Shown here: one piece after another, positions 1 through 13,600 of the stretch | Layout of the letters: every line of letters starts with the position of its first letter | Numbering within the stretch: position 1 is the stretch's first letter | NCBI GenBank assembly: GCA_006937955.1 | Contig: SSNP01000015.1 | Location: 5,424,786 to 5,488,785 of the forward strand | DNA: 64,000 bases | Direction: 5' to 3' | From: Pachypanchax playfairii | Lineage: Eukaryota; Chordata; Actinopteri; Cyprinodontiformes; Aplocheilidae | The notes under the pieces: model-generated | What the model saw: only the letters and a program-made list of their open reading frames with translations | Database searches by the model: none | Told to the model about the DNA's origin: nothing | Program-made: the position numbers and the translations under genes

Positions 1-3000
1 AAGTGGGGTTTTTGCTTGCTCTGTTGTGGCATAGTCATCAAAATTTTGAAGCAGGGCTTGACACTGGTGTTTTACCTGGGTTATGACCCCATCACACCAT
101 CAGACTCATGCTAATGTGCTGCGACTTTTCAGCTCATAGCTGCATCCTGACTCAGTCTGAGACAGCCATAGAGAGAGGTCTTAGGTGTGACCTGATCACT
201 GCCATATTCTGTAGGTAGGTTGCAAAAGTTTCACACCAAGCAATGCATATGAGAGTTGATTAACACTTCATTTAAACATGTAAAATTGGTCCAGTGAGTA
301 GATGATTATGCTCCTTAGCTAATAAATAAACTTTCTGCAAAGGACTTGATTAATTTTCTCTTTGCTACTGGTAAACAACGCAGTGAACTGTAAAACAAAT
401 ACAAAGCCTGAACCATCAGAGAGAAAGTATTTGATGAATGCATATAAAAAAGAGATTGGCATTGAAAAACTGCAAATCAGAATGTCTGAAGGCTTCTAAT
501 CGTTTGGCACTATAGATCATGCGTGTGCATAGGCAGTTTTGCCTGCTCTCTCCATCTCCCCTTCTTCTCTTTATGCCTAATTACAGAGGCAGCTACTGCA
601 TGCAAAGCTGTACCAACTGCTCTCATTAACTATCCTCTACATAAATATCTGATGTATGTATTTGTATGTTGCCAGATCATAGCACAGCATTAATGGTGAA
701 GCAAGGCTAGCTCTTGCCAAGTATATGCTTTTGAACTATACTGCTTTGCCTTACCTGTTCTGTGAAAAAACGCACCATGTTTTGCTGTTGCCAGATTTCT
801 ACTGGAGTCTAGCCTAACCACTACCTGCTGCCTTAAAAAAAGATATGGATGCAACAGTCCAAACCTTGCCATCCAACCAACCAAAAATAATTCCACAACT
901 GCATCAGAATCAGCCAGGAACTTTAGGAATACATAAACCAAAACATAACAACGGTCAGCACTACCAGCTCAATATTCACTTCTGTTAACAAATTCACTTT
1001 TACCCACTTTTGGTATTTGAGTCTGTTTTTAAATCCTCTACCATATATCACAACTTTTAAAGTGGATTGCTGAGATTACCTTTTTAAAATACCTGCTATT
1101 TCCCTGAACAACTGCAGACTCTTCATGACTGTTCCAGGTGACTCATGCACAGATCTATTATCACAGTTGAACTCAACATGCCCACAATTTCATTTCTTTT
1201 TGTAATGTATTAATTGTACCCTAACCCTAAACTGTAACCCCTAACACCGTCCTAACTTTAACTCCTGGCCACTAACATGATCTCTCACCCGGAACTCAAA
1301 TCCCATTGCACAAGTATGACACCTTGGACTTGAGGTGAATTGGTGTGTTGATGTGTCAGAGTGACATTGAGATTCTGCAGCTTTATATTGCTAAAAAGAT
1401 TTTTTTTTTTCTTCTCAAGAGCAGTTTGGTAGTGAACATATGTCATTTTAATCTAATCTCAGGATCAAAAAGTGTTTCTTCATGCCAGACAGTCACTACT
1501 TTCAGCCAGGGAGACAAGTGAGCTGTGATCATCAAAAGATCTCTGCTTTGTTTCACAGAACAGTGGAGTAAACTCATTTTGGTTTTAATAAATCTTTGTT
1601 CAGTAAACTGAAACACTTCGACCAAAATGTGTCTCACTGACACAAAGATTAAGGTACACATTGTAGGTTTGAGTTTTTAATGCTCTAAGTTTAAATCAAT
1701 ATTTAAAATGTGAATACTGTCAATTTATAACCGCTAGAAAGACTATCTATATGTCTATATCTATGAAAAACTTGCATAAAAGTATATTAATAATGTTTTA
1801 TGAAATCTTTAATCCAAAATAAAGCAAATTAAACAGGGATGGTTTTGAAATGCAAGAATGATGTTATTTGAGTTTCTACACTTTTTATTTTGTGGTTGTT
1901 GTCAAAGGTTATGCATGGACAAATTATAAATGTCAGTTTTTGTGCATTTAAGTAAACCCAGAAAGCAGATTTGGATGCTGAAAAGAATAATACAAATTAA
2001 ATCTAATGAGGCAGAAAGAACAAACTGGAGAACCAAAGAGACACATGGGGACACGGGGTAAAGAAAGCTATCTTTACAAAAGACTCCTGTAAAAAATAAC
2101 TTTTTAATTTTAGTCCGGTCACAATACTGACTGTGTCTTCATGAACATCCTTTTTTTAAACAATGTCTAACTTTCTTCTTGCCAATTAAGCCCTATTTTT
2201 GGTTAATGTGCAGCACCTAATGAGAACTAATCTGCAGATTGCTCCAGGTCCACTTTAAGGGGTTTTAACAGAATCTAAAATAATTTCAGAATGCTTCATT
2301 CATTCATCCTTCTTCACAGTTTGGGTATTATGAAGCTATTTGGCATTTCAAAATGTGTAATGTTTGCTTACCATTGTTGTTTTATGAAGATGTTCTCAGT
2401 TAGCTTTTGTCAAAGTTTTTCCTTATAAAGTCATTTACTGTTTAGGTCATGTGAACAGGTGCATCCATTCTATTTTTCTTTTGCCATGAGTTTAGACAAT
2501 CTATCAATTTATTAAAAAATGTATTTGTTTGCTTTTATTTCAGAAGATATTATTATGTGCTTCCAATAAGTTCCAGCATTTCTTGCTGAAGGCGAATTTA
2601 ATTTCAGGTGGTTAAAAATTCATGAAGGGGCATCAAACCTCTGATAGTTTGAAAATTAATTTTCTGACTGGTTGTTAAAAAACATACTTTATGCAACAGA
2701 TGATTAGAACAATGTCACTGTCTTCACAAGGTATATATGAAGACAGAGTTTCACATTGCAGTAAATCTTGTTAAGCCACATGAAGTAATGCTGGTGTAAA
2801 TAAAAGCAACAAATGACAATGTTCAATCTTCAAAGATAGAAATTTGAAAACTCTGGTTGTGTTTCCATCAACAAAACTTTTCAGCTTCTATTTTTTTAGA
2901 CTTTAATGCCTTTAATTGAAACATTAGAAATACTTACACACAAAAATACTTATTTATACATATAATATGTGGTTGTCATGTTTCAAACAAACGTACCAGT

Positions 3001-6000
3001 TAAAGTTTACTTTTTTGTTTGAATTTCATTTTCCTCTGTTTTACCTGTATAACACCGGCGACTGTGTGCCAGACGGATGGCAGTAATCCGTTGCGTAGAT
3101 ACTGATAGAAGTTCTTGTCATGCTATTAATGTGCTGCTTCCATTTTGCAGTCTGTCTAGACATGCTATAGCCTGAAGTGACTGGAACCCAGAAGGGATGA
3201 AGGAGCAATTACTGTGGAAATGTGGCATATGGAGAAACTAAGAAAGTTACAAAGAACTCAACTAAATACTTTGGTTTTACAGATATCATTTGAACCAAAC
3301 TCTACATTGAAAAAAAATATATTACATAAACATTTGACTTTAACTGCAGCTATAGAAGTGTAATCCTCTTTCATTCTTCAGCAACTTTTGAACTGAAAGG
3401 AGGGTAAACATAATAAAACTGTACCAAACTGTGAGTCATAGAATACAGACTTATTTTATTTGCCTAAATCACAGAAATCATTTTCTGAGGAGCTCAAAAT
3501 CCCTCTTATTAAAAGTAAACATGATTAATGGTTACGTTGATGTGCTCCAATTATCTACAATAAAACCAGCATGATTAACAGGCATTAAGATTTTTGTTCT
3601 TTCATATTTCGAAATTATAAAACATTTAAAATCATCCAAACCTTCCTGACAAGGACACATTGTTTTACATAAGTTTGAAAAAGGTTATCCCTGGTGTTCA
3701 TTTAAGTGCTCTTATTTTTATAAGAAGCTGTTAGTATGATGCATAAGTCTGTCAAAAATAATGTTCAAACAGAGTTCCCAAACCTTTATCCAAATACAGC
3801 TGAAGAATAATAGACATACAGTATGTTCTCAATAACAGATGAGAAACTGGTGATTGTTCTGAAATGTGTTAATTTTTCACAGGTTTTAGTCATCTGTTAA
3901 TCACATTATTACTAGTCCACAGATGCTTTTAATAAACCAGAAGAAACAAGGTGACTGGAGCAACATAAGATCCTCAATAATAATAAAAAATATATAATGA
4001 ACAAAGTTTTAGTAAGTAAAATTTTAATTCAAACGTGTGGAACCTTTTGCAATTAATACTACATGGAGAAATAAAGATAGCAAAGTGTATAATATTGGGG
4101 ATGTTGTAAAGACATGGGTTATACATGTAATCCCATAGGTCTCACATGGGAGTTTATATTTAAATTTCATACTCAATTAATATGAAAAAGGCTCAAACCA
4201 TGTTTCACATGTCACATACTGATATTATGTTTTCACATAGAATATTATGGAATAACATGTAAAAGTGAATGTGGTTTCATAAAAAAAATACAGAGAAATC
4301 TCATGATTAAGAAGAATTGTCCATCTCTATAGTATTCAACCACAGTCAAGAATTAAGACCCTAAGAATTAGGTACATCAAAAAGCTTACAGCTCTGGCTT
4401 ACTGGATTATGGTAATAAGTGTTAAGTCATGTGCAAATTGTCACATGCACATTATCTGAATTGCAATGTAATATAAACATTATGAGCTGTCCCACTTTTC
4501 TTTATATTTTACCTTATTCCTATGTGTTGTTTAATTGTATACACAAACACACACATTTTTTTTTTTGAGAATCATTTAAGGAACAAAAGAAAGAAACCAC
4601 CTCAGCTAAAGAACCAAACCAGTTTAACATACATAGCAGAGAACTGTTAACAAATTTTACCTGTTGGCACTTTCTTGCGGCCCGTCACAGATTTTCAGTT
4701 GAATCTACAAAACATAGAAATGATACCACTTATGTCACATTTTGACAGACATGGTAGATGATGTCTGTGGCAATAAGATAGTTCCCTAAGAGCTTTTTGC
4801 CAGGAAATTGTATATTTCTGCATAGTAAACTGTGTTCTGATTTTTCTGCTTCCCTTTTTCTAAGAAAATAAATAAAACAGTTCAGCAAAGGCTTGACTAA
4901 GGACCTGAGATATGCATCGTCCTTCAACTGATCATCTAAGGTTTGCAGAGACATCATCAGAAACAGTCTCTGTGGAAGAAAGGCTTTTAAGATGGCCTCG
5001 CTTCAGGAAAAAGGAAACTGAATCATTATGAGAAAGGGAAAAAAAAAAGAAAAAACATCTCACATGTTGGCCAGAGAGATTTTAAAAAAAGAGGGTTAAA
5101 ACAAAAAAGTAATGCATCTCCTTGGCATTTGAGTGATCGGTCTCAGACTGTCAAACAGCAGGTCAGGAAGTAGAAGGAGCCATTATTTTCTGAGCTGGCA
5201 CTAATTAGAAAAGGTTTAAGAACCACTGCTATAATGAAAACTGAAGGAGGTACGCAAGTAATGATTATCTTTGACCTTAGTTTTTTATTGTCTTTTATTT
5301 TTACTTTGCACATTTGGGTTGCATGCTAAAATCCTATTCTTGAATAAAAGAAAAGATACTTGACCCTCTGATGTTAAAAGAGTGAGTCAGTTTTACTACA
5401 GCATCACATGCATGTAAAATGATTACAATTAGTAAATAAGAATGTTATAATGTAGAAGCTGATGGTGCTTATTGGTTATAAATAGAATCATTTTAATTAA
5501 GCCAAAATGGTTAAATTAACAGCTTTGTCAGCTTTTGAATCAGTGATGTAACTAATTAATCACAAGCTTTATTTCTATTTTAGCTAAATAATACCAACCT
5601 GACTGAAAGTGCAGCTATATCAAAAAAACTGCAAGTAACAAATGTAAAGATAAAGAAGAATTTTTTATGCTCTGCTTCCCACTTCATACAGACGTGGTGA
5701 TGAAGAAGCAGAGCAAGGCTGGAAAAGAAGTTATTAAAACAACACGTAAAAAAACAAAATCGAAATTAATTTTAGTACGATGATGTCATGGGTGAATAAG
5801 TGCTTTTAAATTTAATGTGATCCCCAGTGTACGTGTACTATAAGCAAAATGTATCATAATAATGCACGTTTTAATTGTGCTTGTTCCGTTTCAGGGATCC
5901 TGGATGCGTCCCAGAGGAAATCAAACTGTAAACTCGACTGCTGAACTCAGTTCACTTTGATTTTGTTTAATTTTTGTTGCACTAATTTATAAATGAGTCT

Positions 6001-7030
6001 ACGCACTCAATTTTGTTTATGAGCAAACCAATTCACTCCAATTAGAATCCAATTAACTTTATTTAAATGAGAACAGCCAAGTTCAAGACTCATAATGCAG
6101 TTAACTCTATTTAGGTAAAGTCTGAATCAATCCAGACTTAATGAAATTTAAAAAATAAAGTTCAGTTCACCTTATTAGTATTTTGGAATTCTGTCTTGTC
6201 AGATATTTTTTTCTAATAATGGACACAAAGACATGTCTTTAAATCTTAACTGTAATTGCCCTCAATCCACATGCATCACTGCTGAGGAACTAGGCTCAAG
6301 AAGGCAGGTGTCGCCTTTAACTGATCTGCCCTGATCTACTAGGGACAAACAGAACACCAAAGAAAAGCAGTTTACTATGAATACCTGCTGAAACAAAGAA
6401 GGAAATGTAAAGGTTATGACTGTGTTGATTGTATTGACAGACATCAAGAGTAAAGGAGTAAAGAGACGTTGGTAAGGCTCACCAAAAGAAGACACTTTGA
6501 GCTCTGAAATGGTTTTCACTACTTCTTAATTTTGTATTTTGGTCTAATTTTAACTGAATTCTTCGGCTGAAATAACAAGTAAAGCATAAAACATAATTGT
6601 ATATAAATGTCTGTTTTTATTCACTCCTCGCTGCCTAAACTGTACCACTGTTTGTCGCACACCTTTTTCCCAGTGTGATGGTGATTAGTGGGCCTGATGA
6701 GGACGGATTCCTTTCAAGTGTACAAGCTACCCACACATTTTCTACAGTAGCATACTGGAGCTAACCAACTCACTCACTCGAACCCTCCCTGACTATGACC
6801 TCCATCATAAAGGAAAACTGTAAGTTTAGTTTTGAAAGTGGAGAAGGTTTGACAGAAGAGAAGCCTCAAGGCAGAAAACTCTGCTTCCTCTTCTACTTGT
6901 TGAACTTTGACACAGTAAAGTCTTCCATTAAGAGACTGGATGTGTGATTAGCAGATTCTCCTCTGGATTTGTTTGGAGGAAACAAAGTAAAAAAAAGAAA
7001 AAAAATCATGAATGCAAACAAAGAGAAGGT
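1..7030. other. Non-coding AT-rich flank
   Basis: No supported gene. All open frames are short, lack recognisable domains and have no coding-like composition. A run of CCCTAA-like units at about 1218-1250 is short and degenerate and is not a telomere. Homopolymer A and T tracts are common. This looks like intergenic DNA of a fish chromosome. Confidence 0.6.
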
Positions 7031-7053
7031 CATTTATGTGTGTATATATACAT

Positions 7054-7320
7054 ATATACGTGTGTATATATGGGGACCGTCCATTGACTTCCATTGATTT
7101 TAGTAACTAGATTTATACCTAACCCAAACCCTTTTCCTAACCTTAACCATTACTGATCTATAACTAACCCTAAGACTAACTAAAACTAAAAAGGGGAGTC
7201 CCCCCCATGGGGACCAGGCTTCGTTCCCCACAAGAACCCTCGGACCCCAGAAAGATAGTAAAAGTCAGGAAACGGGTCCCCAGGAGGTCAGAAATACAAA
7301 CCCACACACACACACACATT
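7054..7320. repeat. Degenerate fish interspersed repeat ending in a CA run
   Basis: The segment starts with a GGGGACC block, has several CCTAACCC-like units, then a second block containing GGGGACCAGGCTTCGTTCCC, and ends in a short (CA)n run. I recognise this layout as typical of a dispersed fish repeat. Its class is not clear from the sequence. A TG/TA-rich tract (about 7037-7073) abuts its left side. Confidence 0.45.
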
Positions 7321-7626
7321 AAACAAATATGTGCATTTTTTAAGTACAAAAATGTTAATTATTCCATATTTAATTTCTCTTCAGTATTTAAAATGCATGT
7401 TTTTACATTTAGATTTAATTATTTTTCCTTTTTTTTCTGTGTTATGAATTTATATATTTTTTTATTTTGTCCTTTTTTCCATTTCTTTTCTTTTCTGACA
7501 ATTTTACTTTAGAATGCAAATTACGTATATCAGCTAACTGATCAAACCTAAACACGCAAAAAACTGATATATTGATAGTGTTAGATTTTATCCATGAGTT
7601 TAGGAGCTGAAACAGCAGGCGGGAGG

Positions 7627-7636
7627 GCGGATGGAC

Positions 7637-7670
<34 letters not shown>

Positions 7671-7696
7671 ATGGACGGACGGATGGATGGATGGAT
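7627..7696. repeat. GGAT/GGAC tetranucleotide repeat
   Basis: About 17 tandem copies of a tetranucleotide alternating between GGAT and GGAC. The open frames that cross it on both strands are simple repeats of Met-Asp-Gly-Trp or Ile-His-Pro-Ser type and are not genes. Confidence 0.9.
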
Positions 7697-7699
7697 CAC

Positions 7700-10600
7700 A
7701 CTTAGGAAAACTCAATGCTGAACATATAGGCCCTCAAACATTCCCAAAAACTGAACAAATACAAGAGAAACCAAATGAGAATCAACGTCAGAACTGGCAA
7801 CCCAACAGAAAAATCGGGGAGGGGGTGAGTGGCTGAGAGCGGACTTTTTTTTCTCTACATAAACTGTTGGACTCGGATTTGATGACGAGGTCTAGTTACA
7901 TACTGTACCTTTAAGCTGTGAAGAAGAAAAATCTTACATTTTTTCTCTTTCCGACTATAAATCAGAGATAATGGAGAGCACCTCTCCTTGTCTGTGTTTA
8001 AATGGTTGTTTTGTTTTATTCTGCTAAGGGCCCATTCAGGGTCATGCACTACAAATTAACCTGGTCCATACACTGTAAGGCTTTTGTTGATACTTAAAAC
8101 TTGTTCCAATATAAATAATTCAGGTCCCCTCTTGAACATGAACTTTGCACTGCTCCAACTGTCGCATTTTGTTGTTGACATTACAAAGCTATGTATGTCT
8201 GGGGTGTAGAAATCAAATGTTTATACTCCTGATCTTGCGTCTCCATTTTATAGCATAAAAAGTTGCCCGTGCAATGCAGGTTTGTTTTTCAGTAACTACT
8301 TCCTGCTTGTTATGCTGCTCCAGACATGTTGCTATGAGAAAACTGTGATCCTGTGAAGACTACAGTGAAACACCTCACTTTGCAAATGTCAAACATGTCT
8401 GCCAAAATAACATGTCTGCATATAGACAAGAGGAATGCTTATGTGCAAGTGATCGATGTCTGAATGACTTGATGCTGTTGCTTGAAAAGAATGATGAAGC
8501 TATTTCATGTCTGAAAAGGGTTGAAGTGTGTCAGAGTGTCTATTGAATGATCACAACAGGGTAAACAGGATTATTTACAGTTTTGTCTTATTATCCCAAC
8601 TGACAACTGATGTGTTTCAATTAGTTGTACAAACACACACGGATGCTGACTCGTGAGGTTTTCAGTAAGCTGGACTAAAATTTCCATCACCTGCTAAAGT
8701 CTGATATCCTCTTTGGAACACATTTTGAAATTCAATAAATGAAAAATTAAAAACTGAAAGGTATTGATCTTGTAGAATGACGGGGTGGGGAATCATTATG
8801 TGAGCCATCTGCATGAAAATAGAACTGAATACACTTTGTTATTACTAACGTGACTCTTTTCCTGTACTTTGATGCTACGCCATCAGTTTCATCGGTGCCC
8901 TCTTTGGTTAACGTTTGTCCTGCAGGATCTGAGCAGCAGTGACAGAAAGTGGATGGTGACGGCTCACGCTGAGCTTCAGCTCTATCTGATCGTTCATTCT
9001 ATTCTGTCAGTGACAAGGATTTAGATTAACCAACTGCAGTTAGAAAATTGATTTCCAAAAGACATTCATGAAGTGTGTACAAATGTTATTTTACTGTTTG
9101 GTTTTTAAGAACAGTTTTAATTTGCATTTGAAAAACAAAAAACACGTTTTTATCTTTAGCGTTTCTACTTTTCCTTCATCATTCAAGTGACTCAACGTTT
9201 TCTTTTGTGAGTATAAAACCAGCAAAGTCATTGTTTTTCAAGAGGCAAGGCAGGCGGTTGCTTGGGGTCCCCGAGCCACTAGATGGCGAACAATAACTCT
9301 GTTTTGATAAACTATAATTTATTGGTAATCAAACAAACAACAACAAGTGAAAATCTGACTGAAAACAAAGAGGAGCTTTTCAACCATTGGTTACTTAATA
9401 AGTTACTCTTATTAAAATTATGACACACACTGGTGAAAGGGGGGCCAGGGAATTTTAGCTTTGGCCTCAATGAACCGATCTCTGATCAGTGATGTCTTCA
9501 CACTTAATTGGTCATTTGGAAAATCTAAAAAGCCCAAAAAACAACAATTTATTCTAAATTCAAACATTCACCAACACAGCTATTGTTTGTTTCATCAGAA
9601 ATTATTGCTTAAAAAGAAGAGCTTCACTACATGCAGTCTACATGTTTTTTCAGGTGTAAATGCTGGAAGCTATATAAGAACAGTTAGTACCAGATGTCTC
9701 AACTTAGTACTGACATCCACTTTTTAATGATGAGTCTGAGCAGAGACAGCACAGAAGCTGACAGCCTGCTCACTAATTAATCTGCACAGTTTATGTTGAC
9801 AAAACATCAGCTTGACATCTGCAGAAAGCTTAATAGACACCGTTAGCTTGCCGGGCACGGACAGACTGAATAAGGTAGCATCCAAACAAAGATCATGTGA
9901 CCTCAACAACTCGATGTCTCGTAAAAAATAAACAATTCATGGTCAAAACAACGTAAACATAAATCCTTTGTCTTTTGGCAATGCTTTGTCTCAACTGTCT
10001 GCATGAATACAAGCGTTAGCAAAAAGCTAACGTCTGTATGAATCCCTCTTCATGTCTTAATTTACTGGTTTGACACAACGCTGAGACCAATCGCTGTGAA
10101 AAGAGTTTTACTAATACAAAGATGCTGATTTTTTTAAGTGACTTTTTGGAGTTATTAATGTTTTTTTTTTTCAGTGTTTGATCAATTTAGATACATCACC
10201 TTCTACCGTTTACCCCTCTACTTTGTGTCTTATTAGTTTTATGTTTCATACAGCTGAAAGAAACAATAAAAGGCAATTAAACATTTAGGCACATTATCAA
10301 ACAAATATATAAAACATTTACTCCATTGTGATTCAAACATGCTCTCAAGTGCACCAATTTTGTCATCCCATCTCATACATGAAATCTCAGCAGGATAAAA
10401 AAAAAAATGTTATTGGGACTTGTTGGATTGATGAAGATAATCCACAATCAAAAGAACAGAACCCAATCTCAGCCAACATAAAGCCCTATTCTACTGCAAT
10501 TATCGTCAACACAAACCTCTGCATAAATAAAGGCTTTTGCTGTGTTTCAGCACAACAAAAGAGGGCAAGGGTTCACAGCAATATGCCTGTCAATCTCACA

Positions 10601-13600
10601 GCATGGTGTTCAGCCCAGATTGGGTTTAATAAAACCCAGTGGCTCATGTACTGAATAGGATACAGCTCCAGCGGAGCTTCTGTTATAGCTTGCCAGGCTT
10701 TGTTCCAAGAGTGTATGTAGCTAGGGACTTGTTTTAAAATCTTCTGAACGTCTTTGGTCTGCAACTAATCCAAAATGAAAAGATGTTTTGTTGCACATTT
10801 GCTTAAATGCAACTGTCTGAAAGTAAAGCAGTAATAAATGTTAATAGATTTATTATTTAATATATGTATTGATTGATCAAAGCAGTTTTTTTTTAATTTT
10901 ATCTGCTAAAACCAAATGAGTAAAAGTCCAGCTTTCTAGCTAGAGTTTGACTATGGTAGGAGAATTATAATGAGAAACTGAAGGCTGTTTTTTGTCACCA
11001 GTGAATTCCCCTTATTCAAACTCAAGGACTCTAATTGATTAAGATTTGCATATCACATGACAAGATATGATACCTTCACTTAATAAGATGTAAAAATGTT
11101 GTGTTTAAGTCCCTACTTACAGCCTTATTATTTTGCAAAAGACCCCAAAAAAGCCAAGGGGTAGAAATGAAACTTAATCATTTTGGAAGTGAGAGTGTCA
11201 CTGCTGGGTTTTGATGAGAACTTATGAATAATTCTCCCTTGATAGTTCAGTGTGAGGATTGGGGTACAAATGAAAGTGCTCCTTAGGAGTCTCTAATGCA
11301 GTCCAAAGGAGGACATTGGCTTCAAGAGTTCCACCTGAATTTACAAACCACATGAACAAATCACAAAGAGCTAGTTATCACTTTGGGCTCTTTCTAACTG
11401 AAATGAGGAAAAAACAAAAATCCAACTAGTCTAACAAGCCTTTTTATAGTGTTGTGCAGCGTTAGTTGACAGTCATGTAGCTTCCATGCTAGTAGTTTTG
11501 AGAGCCAGTATGTGAAGTGCAAATCATACTGAAATTTTTAAAAGGAAAATAGGGGAAAAAGTTGAAACTGACATTATAAATAAAGCACATTTAAATCTCT
11601 ATGCAATAATACATTAATAGAATGAAGAATAAATATGTTGTTATGTAAATTATATGCAAAAACATTTGTGTTTCCTAACAGTCAAGGTTTTGTACATTAA
11701 TCTGCAATCTACTTCTTAATTTAGCTTAATTTACTGTAACGAAATAATTACATTTCCATGTATATTTGTAAAAATAAAAACTCAAAGATGTCGTTCAACA
11801 CGCAACATAAAAAAATAGCTGTGCCTCTCTAACTCTATGTGTTAATGTTATTCTGCCACTTCAGATTACTTAATAATCTAACGATAATTAAAGCCTGTAA
11901 ATAAGAATACATCTCCAACATTGGAGAAGGTGATTTCTCACATGCAATAAACAGCAAAAATCCTCAAAAATAATTTTTTAAAAAATGATTGGACAGAGGT
12001 GAGAAACATTTTATAAATATAAATACAGTGTCAAGCTCATTACAATAAAATCATTCTTCTTTTTTAAGATTACAAGACACATCAGCAAATAATTCAAATA
12101 ATGACCTTCTTTTCTCAACCATCATGTCCTTTTTGTAAAAGTAATATAGAAGGCCAGTTTCAGTAACACTGCACACCTCTGTTTTTTTGCTCTGTTTTTT
12201 GCCCATTGTTTGTACCTGCAATCTGCTTCCTTCTCAGATCCACGGAGCAAATAGCCCTGATTATATGCTGGGGCAAACACGCCCATCGAGTTCGGCAGCT
12301 GTGAGCACTTTGCAATCTTTTTGGGTCTGATGACAATTGTCCTCACTGCACAATCAAAAGATAGATTTCTGACACAAACACAACAGGAACAGAAGTAATA
12401 AAGACAGAAAAAATGTGTTTCCTCACAGTGAGCTCTAGGTCTCTGGCAGGTCCTCCTCAGGAGCTGCTGTCTGCTTAGCTGCACAAAATGAGGCGAAAAT
12501 GTCACTTTGTGAGGGCTATGGGAATAACACACAGAAGTGTAAAAACATGGAATGTGCTCACCCAAGATCTACAAATCTTTAGTGAATTGGGCCATGGTGT
12601 TCTGTCTAATACTGACTTACAATTTTTTATTATTTATTTATTTTACAAATTTTAGATACTAGAGCTCAGGCTCTCCACAATCTACATGATCTTTTAAAGC
12701 AAGGATAGATCATTATCAAAATCCTCTGTAATGTGCAGGCCGTTGCTGCCACACTCGGAGTGTAGTGTATACCAAAATTTCCCCTATTTATTTATTTTTT
12801 TTCATGTCAGCATGACCCTCTCCTGCAGCCTAACTGTGCTCTACTTCAGAAGAAGCTCCCATGATGGTCTTCCACGAATGCCAATGCCCCAGGGTCCACA
12901 TTGGAATGACTCTGTCAGTCTGCATTAGGATGCAGCTTCATGCAAGAAGATCATACCACTCTACCATGCTGCTGTCGCATGATGGGATGATGCTTCAAAC
13001 TCCCAATGATCCACACACACTTTATTTTTTCAAAACCATAATTTACCTATCATGCTCTATCACACCTGAAGGAGAGCCCACTACCTTCCTAACACACACC
13101 TGAAGACCTCACTAAGATGCTGCTAAGACAGTCAGCTTTCTGGCTGTTAGGGTTAGAGGAAAAGTTTGAGCTTCTTCTTTTAGACCGATCACTGAAAATG
13201 CAATGTACAGGTACAAGGTAAAAAAGATTAATTAGAATAATTGAAAATAAATTTACCACTGGACAGTTGTCTTTGTCATTTAGTTTCCCTTTAATGTCAA
13301 AGAAACCATAAATTCACAGCAAAAGTATCCAAACAAGTTTAAAGGACTTTAGCCATTTATCACATCTGTTAAGAACAAATTAATTCAAACTATTTATTTA
13401 AGTGAAAAAAAATGTTAAAACTGTTTTTCAAAATGTTTTTGTCTGTTAGACTCTTTGTCTTTTCCCTGCCTGCCTGGCTCAAAGTTTTCTTTGTTAAATA
13501 TAAAAAGAATTCTTTCTGTTTGATGGCAAAGTTCCGAGTCCAGAGTCCCGACATCCAGAGAAGAAAAACATCAGCCAGTGACATCAATTAATGTTATCTC

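Noticed and set aside
1218..1250. Telomere-like CCCTAA units
   Set aside because: Too few and irregular; this is internal sequence or a repeat scrap.
7442..7836. Frames on both strands across the GGAT/GGAC repeat
   Set aside because: Simple-sequence translation with no domain.
12122..12565. 147-codon minus-strand frame
   Set aside because: No recognisable domain, no splice context, and composition like the flanks.
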